64,000 nucleotides of DNA from Paraburkholderia xenovorans LB400 (lineage in GTDB: Bacteria; Pseudomonadota; Gammaproteobacteria; Burkholderiales; Burkholderiaceae). The position numbers were made by a program, and so were the translations under genes. The stretch lies in contig NC_007951.1 in NCBI RefSeq assembly GCF_000013645.1, forward strand, positions 558,001 to 622,000, given 5' to 3'. Below are positions 27,227 through 33,721 of this stretch, piece by piece. The notes beneath the pieces were generated by a model, which worked only from the letters and a program-made list of their open reading frames with translations, had not been told where the DNA came from and did no database searches. Within the stretch, counting starts at the first letter, position 1; every line of letters starts with the position of its first letter.

Positions 27227-28225
27227 ATGGCAAATCAAGTATTAGACACATTCAATGAGCATCTACTCAATAAAACATATTCAACCAACTCATTTGAAGA
27301 AGGTTTGAAGGTACGAAAAAAGCAAGATGCTATTAGCTACAACTATGTTGGACTCAATAAACCACTTACAAAGTACATTGCCCTTGATTTGGATAAGGGG
27401 GTTGAATCCACTTACATGTTTGAAAAAAAGAATCTACCTGTTCCTACGTTAATCGTTATCAATCGAGAAACGGGAAACTGTCACTATCTGTATGGGCTAA
27501 AAAAGCCAGTATCTTTTTATAAAAATTCTCGATTACGCCCACAAAGCTACCTCAAACAAACAACCTTAGCACTAACGCATGAACTTGAAGCTGATATTGC
27601 ATATGCGCATACAATTGTAAAAAATCCCAATTCTAAATATTGGAAAATACTTGAAAACGATGTTTATTACGATTTGGAAGATTTTGAAGAGTATTTAGAT
27701 ATTAATAAATTTGACGCAAAACAATCAGTTGTATTTGATGTGGCTGTAGGTGGGCGAAATGTTGCTTTATTTGATAATTTAAGGTTTTGGGCGTATAAAG
27801 AAATTAATATTGTAGATTACTTAAGCTATGAAGCTTGGCTTGACAGTGTAAGTGCAAAAGCAACCCAACTAAACAACTATGAAGCACCACTAGACCTAAA
27901 GGAAGTAGGGCACACAGCCAAATCAGTTGCTAAATGGGTTTGGAGGAACCAGGATAGGGTAAAGGGTGGTGTTAATCGTGGCGTCATGTCTCACCTAGGT
28001 TTAATCAATGATGGGATGAGCCTTGAGCAAAAGCAAAGTGCCTCAGCATTGTTCACCAATGACTCTAGGAAATCTGGCACGCGAGGAAAAATCACTACTG
28101 CAATAATTAAATTAAAATGTAATGGTGCAAAGATTACACAAGAATCCATTTCAATAACTTCTGATGTATCGGTTCGCACCATTAGAAAATATTGGGATGA
28201 ATTTTTGCCAATGATTAATGAATGA
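27227..28225 (+). CDS. rep: ColE2-type replication initiator/primase (Replicase + PriCT domains)
   Basis: 332 aa, ribosome site AAAAAGG. An archaeo-eukaryotic-type primase domain is indicated by IALDLDKG (metal ligands Asp54, Asp56), TGNCHYLYGL (His86) and KNPNSKYW. The PriCT-like segment VGGRNVALFDNLRFWAY follows at about 175, and a C-terminal helix-turn-helix (ITQESISITSDVSVRTIRKYW) should bind the origin. ColE2 Rep makes its own primer at a short ori just downstream of rep. Its presence in an integrated element implies autonomous replication after excision. The predicted ori lies in 28226-28440. Confidence 0.83.
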   Translation: MANQVLDTFNEHLLNKTYSTNSFEEGLKVRKKQDAISYNYVGLNKPLTKYIALDLDKGVESTYMFEKKNLPVPTLIVINRETGNCHYLYGLKKPVSFYKNSRLRPQSYLKQTTLALTHELEADIAYAHTIVKNPNSKYWKILENDVYYDLEDFEEYLDINKFDAKQSVVFDVAVGGRNVALFDNLRFWAYKEINIVDYLSYEAWLDSVSAKATQLNNYEAPLDLKEVGHTAKSVAKWVWRNQDRVKGGVNRGVMSHLGLINDGMSLEQKQSASALFTNDSRKSGTRGKITTAIIKLKCNGAKITQESISITSDVSVRTIRKYWDEFLPMINE

Positions 28226-28351
28226 AAACTTATGTAAAAAAGAGGAAGTACGGTGTACATCAGATAATTACTTTTATAGTTCGCTTTTATGCCTGTCAGC
28301 AGACAAAGGCTAAGAAAGCGAGACTGACTGTAAAAGTAAAAGGTAGGAAGT

Positions 28352-28375
28352 ATGAAACCTAAGGTTTCATTTTTT
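28352..28375 (+). terminator. Intrinsic terminator after rep
   Basis: ATGAAACC (28352-28359), loop TAA, GGTTTCAT (28363-28370), T-run to 28375. Confidence 0.8.
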
Positions 28376-28394
28376 GGTACTTTTTAAATTACTA

Positions 28395-28422
28395 TTGACA
28401 TTGGTTCGAATTTTGATAATGT
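28395..28422 (+). promoter_or_regulatory. Sigma-70 type promoter pointing right
   Basis: TTGACA (28395-28400) and TAATGT/GATAAT (28415-28422). No plus-strand gene follows with a ribosome site; the transcript would run antisense to the small minus-strand peptide gene at 28495-28635. Confidence 0.4.
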
Positions 28423-28494
28423 AGTGCAAATGACAAAATAATGAAGATATTGTCCTGCTTGTCAGGGCATTGGTAAAAGCAGGGCAAGCTAAAG

Positions 28495-28635
28495 CTAAAA
28501 TTCGGCTTTTAACTTTGCTTCAGTTCGAGTCTCTTTCGTCATATGAAGCACTTGAACATCTACGCCTCTTTTGTGAGAGATTGAGGCACATAGTAGCAAT
28601 GCGAGTACCACAGCTATTCCTTTATTTTTGTTCAT
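28495..28635 (-). CDS. Small hydrophobic peptide, 46 aa
   Basis: ATG at 28635 with ribosome site AAGGA. MNKNKGIAVVLALLLCASIS is a short lysine-led membrane helix or signal anchor with a single Cys, followed by a charged tail (HKRGVDVQVLHMTKETRTEAKLKAEF). Size and layout recall type I toxins or lysis peptides, but no family is recognised. A plus-strand promoter at 28395 would produce RNA antisense to it. Confidence 0.5.
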   Translation of the reverse strand: MNKNKGIAVVLALLLCASISHKRGVDVQVLHMTKETRTEAKLKAEF

Positions 28636-28813
28636 TCTATATCCTTGGTTTAGTGAAGCACTACACATGCAACGTGAGAAATTGCATGCGTTTTGTGTTT
28701 CACATTTGACTATAAGGATAGTGAACGACTCGTCAATGCCCAAATTGAAAATAAAATACTTGACGTAATGTGCTTTCTTCCCATAATTAACGTCGAAAAA
28801 ATAATATTAGATT

Positions 28814-29203
28814 TCAAATTTTGTTTGGCTTCAATGATTCGGTCGATTCTTCAAGTGCTTGATCCAAATTATATCTTTCTAGTAAAACGTTATAGTAGTT
28901 TTCAATCTCGCGATCATTGACAAAACCTAAAAAATTGTCGTTCATGCACATTAAAAAATTATCAATATCGGTAATATAATACTCAAAAGTTGACATGTAG
29001 TGACCATCAGGATATTCCTCAGCCATATCATTTTGAAGTGACATTCTAAGGAAATCGTAACTCAACTCAACACGGGCGTTTTGTATTTTTGAAAGAAAGG
29101 AGCCTGCAAAAATAAAATCTTCAATAAGGCCAATTTTCTTCAGTTCACCTAGGAAATTGGCCGATTTTAAAAATTTGTTTTCTTTAATATCGGTATTGTT
29201 CAT
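28814..29203 (-). CDS. Hypothetical protein, 129 aa
   Basis: Good ribosome site (AGAGGAG) before ATG 29203. Soluble, acidic, aromatic-rich (YPDGHYMSTFEYYITDIDNFLMCMNDNFLGFVNDREIENYYNVLLERYNLDQ). No motif seen. Its promoter (TTGACA near 29255 on minus, TATATT -10) shares a palindrome with the divergent regulator gene at 29322, suggesting joint control. Function unknown. Confidence 0.7.
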   Translation of the reverse strand: MNNTDIKENKFLKSANFLGELKKIGLIEDFIFAGSFLSKIQNARVELSYDFLRMSLQNDMAEEYPDGHYMSTFEYYITDIDNFLMCMNDNFLGFVNDREIENYYNVLLERYNLDQALEESTESLKPNKI

Positions 29204-29249
29204 AATGCTCCTCTTATAGTTAAAACGAATATAGCTAGTTAATTTTGTT

Positions 29250-29269
29250 TGTCAATAATGGTATTGACA
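29250..29269. promoter_or_regulatory. Palindromic operator formed by two divergent -35 boxes
   Basis: TGTCAATA (29250-29257), ATGG, TATTGACA (29262-29269), a perfect 8-bp inverted repeat. Each arm contains the TTGACA -35 box of one divergent promoter (TAAAAA at 29286 for plus; TATATT for minus). One bound protein could block both. Confidence 0.55.
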
Positions 29270-29321
29270 TTTAACGTAATTCTGCTAAAAAATAATTATT
29301 ATGTAGCAGGAGTGATTAACT

Positions 29322-29639
29322 ATGTCAGATGATTTTCATGTGGAAAATGGGCGAAAAGGTGGGGAAGCTAGGGCAAAAAAATTCTGGCCAAAGATAAAAC
29401 ATTCAATTATTTTATTTATTCGATTTCCTGAACTAAATCAAGATGAGATTGCAAAACGTGTAGGTGCTTCACAAGCGTTTGTTAGTAAGCATACTAGCTA
29501 CAACGCGCTAAAAATTGCTCGTTTGTCTGCTCAAAGTGATTCAATGAGTGAAGATGAGCTTGAGGCGTTGCTTGAAAAAATTAAGCTAGAAGTTGAGCTA
29601 AAAAATGAAATTGTGAAGCCTAAACGCAGTAAGTTATGA
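29322..29639 (+). CDS. Small helix-turn-helix protein, putative regulator
   Basis: 105 aa, ribosome site CAGGAG. Central HTH: LNQDEIAKRVGASQAFVSKHTSYNALKIA, like the ParB/KorB or sigma-70-like class (Q-x-E-I-A-x-R-V-G-x-S). N-terminus is glycine/basic (ENGRKGGEARAKKF), C-terminus charged. Probably represses from the palindrome at 29250-29269 and short CTGCTA/TAGCAG repeats around its start. Could regulate rep or mob genes; target not shown. Confidence 0.72.
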   Translation: MSDDFHVENGRKGGEARAKKFWPKIKHSIILFIRFPELNQDEIAKRVGASQAFVSKHTSYNALKIARLSAQSDSMSEDELEALLEKIKLEVELKNEIVKPKRSKL

Positions 29640-29681
29640 TGCTACGTGATGTTTATCATGTAGCAGGATGCCAAAAAGAAA

Positions 29682-29708
29682 AGCACTCAGTTGAGTGCTA
29701 TTTTTTTT
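29682..29708. terminator. Intrinsic terminator
   Basis: AGCACTCA (29682-29689), loop GT, TGAGTGCT (29692-29699), eight T to 29708. It lies between convergent genes; the minus-strand small gene ends within its T-run. Confidence 0.85.
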
Positions 29709-29844
29709 AGATAAATTTTTGGACGATGTAGAGGCAAATTAAGTAATCGATCGCACCAACCATCAAGACAAGTAAGCAATATTTAGGGAAGTCACTGTGA
29801 GCTAACCTGAGTAATTTCCCTAAAAATTTGTTCGCTACCATCAT
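29707..29844 (-). CDS. Small membrane protein, 45 aa
   Basis: ATG 29844 overlaps the TGA of the upstream 114-aa gene (ATGA), so it is translationally coupled. The sequence MMVANKFLGKLLRLAHSDFP leads into a single hydrophobic helix (YCLLVLMVGAIDYLICLYIV) and ends QKFI. The length and coupling support a real gene. Function unknown; could be a membrane partner of the protein before it. Confidence 0.6.
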   Translation of the reverse strand: MMVANKFLGKLLRLAHSDFPKYCLLVLMVGAIDYLICLYIVQKFI

Positions 29845-30185
29845 GCTTGACCTACTGTTTCATGTTTCTTCAAAAGAGCCAACTTTTCTTTAGTTGTATC
29901 TATTTGCTTTCTAAGTTCATGAGCTTTTGCCAATTCATTTAGTTCAGAATGAGTGACGATACCATGTATGAAATCATCAAAATCTTCTCGACTAACTAAA
30001 GTTGGTTTGTGTGTAATTTTTGAAAAATTTTCAGCTAAAAATTGTCGAACAAGCTCCGCAGTGAAAGTAGTTGGGTTCATATTTTTTGGAATAATTGATT
30101 TATAGGCATCAAAAATATCACAATTTAAACTCAAGTCAATGCGTTTTGTTTTTCGTAAAGTTGAAACTTTATTTTTATTTTTCAT
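29841..30185 (-). CDS. Hypothetical protein, possible ribbon-helix-helix DNA-binding protein
   Basis: 114 aa, ribosome site AGGAG. N-terminal KTKRIDLSLNCDIFDAYKSIIPKNMNPTTFTAELVRQFLAENF fits the beta-strand plus two helices of an RHH domain (strand about 15-20, helices 23-33 and 39-52). The C-terminal third is a probable coiled coil (ELNELAKAHELRKQIDTTKEKLALLKKHE). It diverges from mobC across a 467-bp region. Could be a partition or mobilization regulator; uncertain. Confidence 0.65.
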   Translation of the reverse strand: MKNKNKVSTLRKTKRIDLSLNCDIFDAYKSIIPKNMNPTTFTAELVRQFLAENFSKITHKPTLVSREDFDDFIHGIVTHSELNELAKAHELRKQIDTTKEKLALLKKHETVGQA

Positions 30186-30652
30186 GAAAAATTCTCCTAG
30201 ATTGTTGTCTTTAATTAATAAAAAAATTTTCCAAAGTCAACAGAGATTTTCTTTAAATGTGTTGCTTACGCTATGAAAATGTTAAGCGGATTTTGATGAA
30301 AAACGAGTGGGGCGATAGCCAAAAACGCTCACTCAAGTGTGTGGGTTTTGAAGTTGATTTTGGCTTTATATTAGGCTATGGGCTTAACATCAGTTCGAAT
30401 GCCAAAGCTAACAGTGTCAAGCAAGGACAGTGACATTGCAAAAAGTCCTTATATGATGAGGTGTTACATCAACACCCTAAGCAAAAAAACCTGAAAATCT
30501 AAGCGAGTGTACTCAATTAGCGGTCTGTAAGACCGCTAAATTGTATTAATGGGTTTTCTTCGAAAAGTTTTGGCTCGGCCTTGTGTTTGTAAAGTAGTCC
30601 GATATACTTAAATTGTGACCTAAAAACTTATAACTATAAAAAAGGTGATAAT
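30186..30652. other. Non-coding region with candidate origin of transfer (oriT)
   Basis: 467 bp without a gene, upstream of mobC-relaxase. Nested inverted repeats: GTTAAGC (30281-30287) with GCTTAAC (30382-30388), and AGCCAAAA (30317-30324) with TTTTGGCT (30358-30365). The sequence TGGGCTTA at 30379-30386 resembles the ColE1 nic context (TGG/CTTA). A separate perfect 10-bp hairpin lies at 30517-30539. Position next to relaxase plus structure suggests oriT; nic site is not proven. Confidence 0.5.
30517..30539. repeat. Perfect hairpin upstream of mobC
   Basis: TTAGCGGTCT, loop GTA, AGACCGCTAA; extends with a one-base bulge to CAAT/ATTG. No T-run, so more likely a protein-binding or oriT-associated structure than a terminator. 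Confidence 0.55.
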
Positions 30653-31348
30653 GTGGCTAAAACTAACAAATACAAATATGTGCTAAACATCCAAGTCGAT
30701 GAACCAATCTACAAAAAAATTTTGGCTAGGTTCGAAGAAGAAAACGATGAAAACTTCTCTGCATTTGTGCGAAGAATTGCAACCAAAAAAATCAGTTTAG
30801 ACGTTGAAGTTTATGAAAAAGTAACAGCCTCATTGAATGAAATTGGGCGTCAAATAAATTCGATAGTGAAAGATTTGCACGAAAAAACTGAAGTGACTTT
30901 TATCACTTTGGAAGAATTTAAAATAAAAAAGCAAGAGCTAGAAGTGCTTCTAGTTTTTCTTGATGAGTGGGTCAATAGGCGTAACAAAATGGTTGATTTT
31001 GACTTTGATGGGTCAGAGAAAATTGATAGGCCTGCTGTTAAAAAACGTATCTATGTAATGCTTAGTGAGCAAGAAAACCATGCATTGATGGAAAGCATGG
31101 AAAAGCTCTGTTTTAATAAAAAAGCAGACTTTGTTCGGTGCCTTTTATCCAATAGTCGTTCTCTTTATGTGCCACGTTGGAAAGCAATTTTTTATGCTGA
31201 AATAAGAATAAAAAACAATCTTTCTCAAGTTAAGCGTCACATTAATGAGGCTAATTTACTTCATATGTCACTTTTACATGAGGTAAGTGACATAGCAAAA
31301 ACGCTCAAGCAGTTGAGGAAAAACTTTGATAAAGGTGTTGAGATTTAA
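30653..31348 (+). CDS. mobC: MobC-like mobilization accessory protein with two tandem modules
   Basis: 231 aa, GTG start after AAAAGGTG. Two similar modules: residues about 8-75 (YVLNIQVDEPIYKKILARF ... NFSAFVRRIATKKI ... LNEIGRQINSIVKDLHE) and about 128-215 (KKRIYVMLSEQENHALMESM ... KKADFVRCLLSNSR ... IRIKNNLSQVKRHINEA). Each looks like an RHH strand-helix-helix plus the IGxxxNxI relaxase-binding helix of MobC/NikA proteins. Such proteins bind oriT and recruit the relaxase. It ends 2 bp before the relaxase ATG, a mob operon. The duplication within one chain is unusual. Confidence 0.72.
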   Translation: MAKTNKYKYVLNIQVDEPIYKKILARFEEENDENFSAFVRRIATKKISLDVEVYEKVTASLNEIGRQINSIVKDLHEKTEVTFITLEEFKIKKQELEVLLVFLDEWVNRRNKMVDFDFDGSEKIDRPAVKKRIYVMLSEQENHALMESMEKLCFNKKADFVRCLLSNSRSLYVPRWKAIFYAEIRIKNNLSQVKRHINEANLLHMSLLHEVSDIAKTLKQLRKNFDKGVEI

Positions 31349-31350
31349 GG

Positions 31351-32610
31351 ATGCTAGCGAACTGTTTTGATTCTGGAACCAGTGGAGGTGATGCACCTGT
31401 TCGATATCTTTTAGGCAATAAAGACCATAAAGGAAGCGAACGAAGTGTTAAGCCAAAATTATTTCGAGGCGATCCAGAATCCACGAAAGACTTGATAGAT
31501 AGTATAAATAATAAACAAAAATATACTTCAGGAGTCCTTGCATTTCGTGAAAATGAAGTCCCTTCTGTCAAACAAATGCACCAAATTTGTGACGAGTTTG
31601 AGCGCTATATGTTTGGTGGGTTAAGTAAAGATAGAGTTAATATTTTATGGGTGCTTCATAATGATAAGGGTCGTCCTGAATTGCATTTTGTTGTGCCAAA
31701 AATAGACCTAAAATCGGGTAAGCAACTAAACATTTCTCCACCTGGTAAGCAAAATCAAGACTACTATCGATTGTTTGGTGCTTACATTAATGACAAGTTT
31801 GGATGGGAGCAAGTTAGTCCAAAAAAGAAGTGGGATTTGAAAGCTGCTGAGTATAAAAGTGAAACTGTTCCAGCTTTATACAAAAGAGCACTTTGCAAGC
31901 AAATCAACAATAATTATGAAACAGGGATGTTTAAGGATAGAAATGATTTGATCAAATGGCTTGAGCAAAATAAAATTCAGGTTCTAAAGCAAGCTGATGA
32001 CTTCATAACAATTGGAGTGGGTGGCAATAAACTACGCATGTATGGGGAAATATTTAAGCAAAATCCAGATATGTCAGTAGGGAAACCCTATGTGTTCAAT
32101 CAACATGAAAAAAACAGATTGGAGCATTATAGAGTTGAGCGCGTAGCTTACTTTGATAAGCGTTTTAATACTCCCCCAAAACCTAGATTTACAGCATCTC
32201 CACAAGGCAAAACAACTGTAAAGCCTCAAGTTTTCCAGACTGTAGCCGATAGAATTAAGGAAAGAGAGGTCGCTAGCATGGTTCAAAACATGGCTAGCAT
32301 TGGGGGTGATGTAGCTGATGTGATGCCAAAAGAGCAAAAGCCATCATCTGGCGTGTCTTCTGGTGGGGGTTCTTCTGGTGGGGCTGATACTTCACTTCAA
32401 AAAGTAGCGCTTTCTTTAAGAAGAAACGATATTTTGAGGCAGTTAATTGATGCAACGCCTTCCCAAGTGGCTGAATTGCAAAATGAGCTTACTAATATAG
32501 ATATTGCTTTGGGACGCTTGAAATTGCAGGAAATGGAAGAGGCTGGGCGTGAAATGGATAAACTTTATGAGTTATATAAAAAGCCTCAGATAGATGAGGC
32601 ACCTACTTAA
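31351..32610 (+). CDS. mobA: Relaxase, ColE1/MbeA-like (MOB_P, HEN-type family)
   Basis: 419 aa. Nicks oriT and pilots the strand into the recipient. Catalytic Tyr19 lies in GGDAPVRYLLG, at the same position as Tyr19 of ColE1 MbeA. KLFRGDP and SGVLAFRENE are typical of MOB_P. Motif III reads LHNDKGRPELHFVVP with His103, Glu110 and His112; ColE1-type enzymes have H-E-N with the same spacing, so this is an H-E-H form. LNISPPGKQ follows. The C-terminal 120 residues are low-complexity then coiled coil (LQNELTNIDIALGRLKLQEMEEAGREMDKL). No coupling protein gene is present. Confidence 0.88.
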   Translation: MLANCFDSGTSGGDAPVRYLLGNKDHKGSERSVKPKLFRGDPESTKDLIDSINNKQKYTSGVLAFRENEVPSVKQMHQICDEFERYMFGGLSKDRVNILWVLHNDKGRPELHFVVPKIDLKSGKQLNISPPGKQNQDYYRLFGAYINDKFGWEQVSPKKKWDLKAAEYKSETVPALYKRALCKQINNNYETGMFKDRNDLIKWLEQNKIQVLKQADDFITIGVGGNKLRMYGEIFKQNPDMSVGKPYVFNQHEKNRLEHYRVERVAYFDKRFNTPPKPRFTASPQGKTTVKPQVFQTVADRIKEREVASMVQNMASIGGDVADVMPKEQKPSSGVSSGGGSSGGADTSLQKVALSLRRNDILRQLIDATPSQVAELQNELTNIDIALGRLKLQEMEEAGREMDKLYELYKKPQIDEAPT

Positions 32611-32691
32611 AATGTAATAAATTGCGACTAAATAGTGACATATCATGTTCACGATGTAAAATATACATGCATACTAATAAAGGAGAAAAAA

Positions 32692-32901
32692 ATGCACAAT
32701 CAAGCTCAGCCAAACAATGTTGCTATCGTTATGCAGGAAGTTATAAAAGAGTTGCGTGAAATAAAAATGGAAATTGAGTGTATTAAGATTGATTCGATGA
32801 AAGACAGAAGGATGGTAAAAATCCTAAATGGGCGTATTGAAAATATTTTACCGTATGCAATCGAAGGTAGAAGTGGGTCGCGAAGCATTTCTATTAAATA
32901 A
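32692..32901 (+). CDS. Small coiled-coil protein, possible mobilization accessory
   Basis: 69 aa from ATG 32692 with a strong AAAGGAG site. MQEVIKELREIKMEIECIKIDSMKDRRMVKILNGRIENILPY forms a likely coiled coil. Position right after the relaxase and size recall MbeB/MbeD of ColE1, but there is no clear similarity. Unknown function. Confidence 0.6.
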   Translation: MHNQAQPNNVAIVMQEVIKELREIKMEIECIKIDSMKDRRMVKILNGRIENILPYAIEGRSGSRSISIK

Positions 32902-32912
32902 GCAACTTTAAC

Positions 32913-32940
32913 TTGACTTTTGTTTATTATTTAATAGAAT
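32913..32940 (+). promoter_or_regulatory. Sigma-70 type promoter
   Basis: TTGACT (32913-32918), 16-bp spacer, TAGAAT (32935-32940). A terminator follows only about 50 bp later, bracketing a short transcript; see the candidate RNA. Confidence 0.5.
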
Positions 32941-32946
32941 AGTTTT

Positions 32947-33022
32947 GATATTTGAAGCGTCACTTCTTCACTTATTATTTTTATAGTTGGAAAGCACCTC
33001 GTCACAAGGTGCTTTCTTTTTT
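32947..33022 (+). ncRNA. Candidate small RNA (promoter-terminator pair, ~75 nt)
   Basis: Between the promoter at 32913-32940 and the intrinsic terminator at 32990-33022 there is no ORF with a ribosome site. A transcript of about 75 nt is expected. Could be a regulatory RNA of the element, or a leader whose terminator controls the H-NS-like gene 110 bp downstream. Prediction only. Confidence 0.35.
32990..33022 (+). terminator. Intrinsic terminator
   Basis: GAAAGCACCT (32990-32999), loop CGTCACA-like 7 nt, AGGTGCTTTC (33007-33016), T-run to 33022. Confidence 0.85.
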
Positions 33023-33134
33023 GTAATGTTCGATTGTTTCATTGATTGATAAAATCAATTGTACGACAAATGATATTGTTGCTATCCTACTCACAGTTAA
33101 ACAATTAGATTCCATCACTCACTTGGGGAACAGG

Positions 33135-33590
33135 ATGGCTGAAGATAAGCAACTTGGTGCACAGCTTGATGAGTTGTTGAAAAAAGTGGCATCAGGTAAA
33201 GCAACACCCACAGAAAAAATTAAGCTCTCTACACTTTTGAACGAAAGTGCAAAAGTTGAGGCTCAACAAGAAAAGCAAGAAAAGATTGATAAAGTGTTGG
33301 CGTTGATTGATGAGCTTGAATTGTCTCGTAGCGAAGTAGCAGAAGCTCTTAATGGTCCTGCTGAAGTGCTCATTCGTTATGTTGATGACACTGGGCAAGT
33401 GCATGAACGTTATGATGGGGAAACAGCTACCAATAAGTGGCTTAAGGCTTTAAAGGAAGCTGGCACCCACAATTTTGCTCAAGCCAAAGAACTTATTGTG
33501 GCTAAAAGTGCAGATGGGAAAGCCAAGGCAACCAAAACACTTGACCGCCTGTACCACCCGGAGAAGTACGCAAAACCTGCCAAAGCGTAA
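33135..33590 (+). CDS. H-NS-like protein of the element
   Basis: 151 aa from ATG 33135 (GGGGAACAGG upstream); a start at 33042 would add 31 residues. The N-terminal half is charged helical and suited to oligomerisation (LDELLKKVASGKATPTEKIK, EKQEKIDKVLALIDELELSR). C-terminal IRYVDDTGQVHERYDGETAT followed by NKWLKALKEAGTHNF matches the H-NS DNA-binding domain (Y-D-x-G ... P-x-WLK...G...F), but the QGR/RGR minor-groove loop is replaced by GETAT. It may coat AT-rich element DNA or, lacking the loop, antagonise host H-NS. The assignment is tentative. Confidence 0.6.
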   Translation: MAEDKQLGAQLDELLKKVASGKATPTEKIKLSTLLNESAKVEAQQEKQEKIDKVLALIDELELSRSEVAEALNGPAEVLIRYVDDTGQVHERYDGETATNKWLKALKEAGTHNFAQAKELIVAKSADGKAKATKTLDRLYHPEKYAKPAKA

Positions 33591-33608
33591 GCTGGCGTGA
33601 GCAGAATT

Positions 33609-33633
33609 AAAGGGACCCTGTTGTCCCTTTTTT
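33609..33633 (+). terminator. Intrinsic terminator at the right end of the element
   Basis: AAAGGGAC (33609-33616), loop CCTGTT, GTCCCTTT (33623-33630), T-run. Prevents element transcripts reading into purM. Confidence 0.85.
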
Positions 33634-33698
33634 ATTGCCTTGCGCTCAGATATTACAAAATGTAATTATTCATTATGGTAGAATTTTGCCCCTCATTG

Positions 33699-33717
33699 GG
33701 TATCCGCTTTGGTAGCC
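33699..33717 (+). repeat. Right arm-type repeats of the integrase
   Basis: GGTATCC (33699-33705) and GGTAGCC (33711-33717), 12-bp period, same orientation as the left pair at 19215-19234, and 4 bp inside the right core repeat. Confidence 0.6.
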
Positions 33718-33721
33718 GATA

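Larger units (their letters stand above)
28226..28440. other. Probable origin region downstream of rep
   Basis: Non-coding, with short repeats (GCCTGTCAGCAGAC, AAAGCGAGACTGAC) and a terminator at 28352-28375. In ColE2 plasmids the origin is directly downstream of rep; placement here is by analogy, since no ColE2 ori consensus is readable. Confidence 0.35.

Noticed and set aside
28470..28709. 79-codon plus-strand frame opposite the small hydrophobic peptide
   Set aside because: No ribosome site; the minus-strand peptide has a better start and leader-like sequence.
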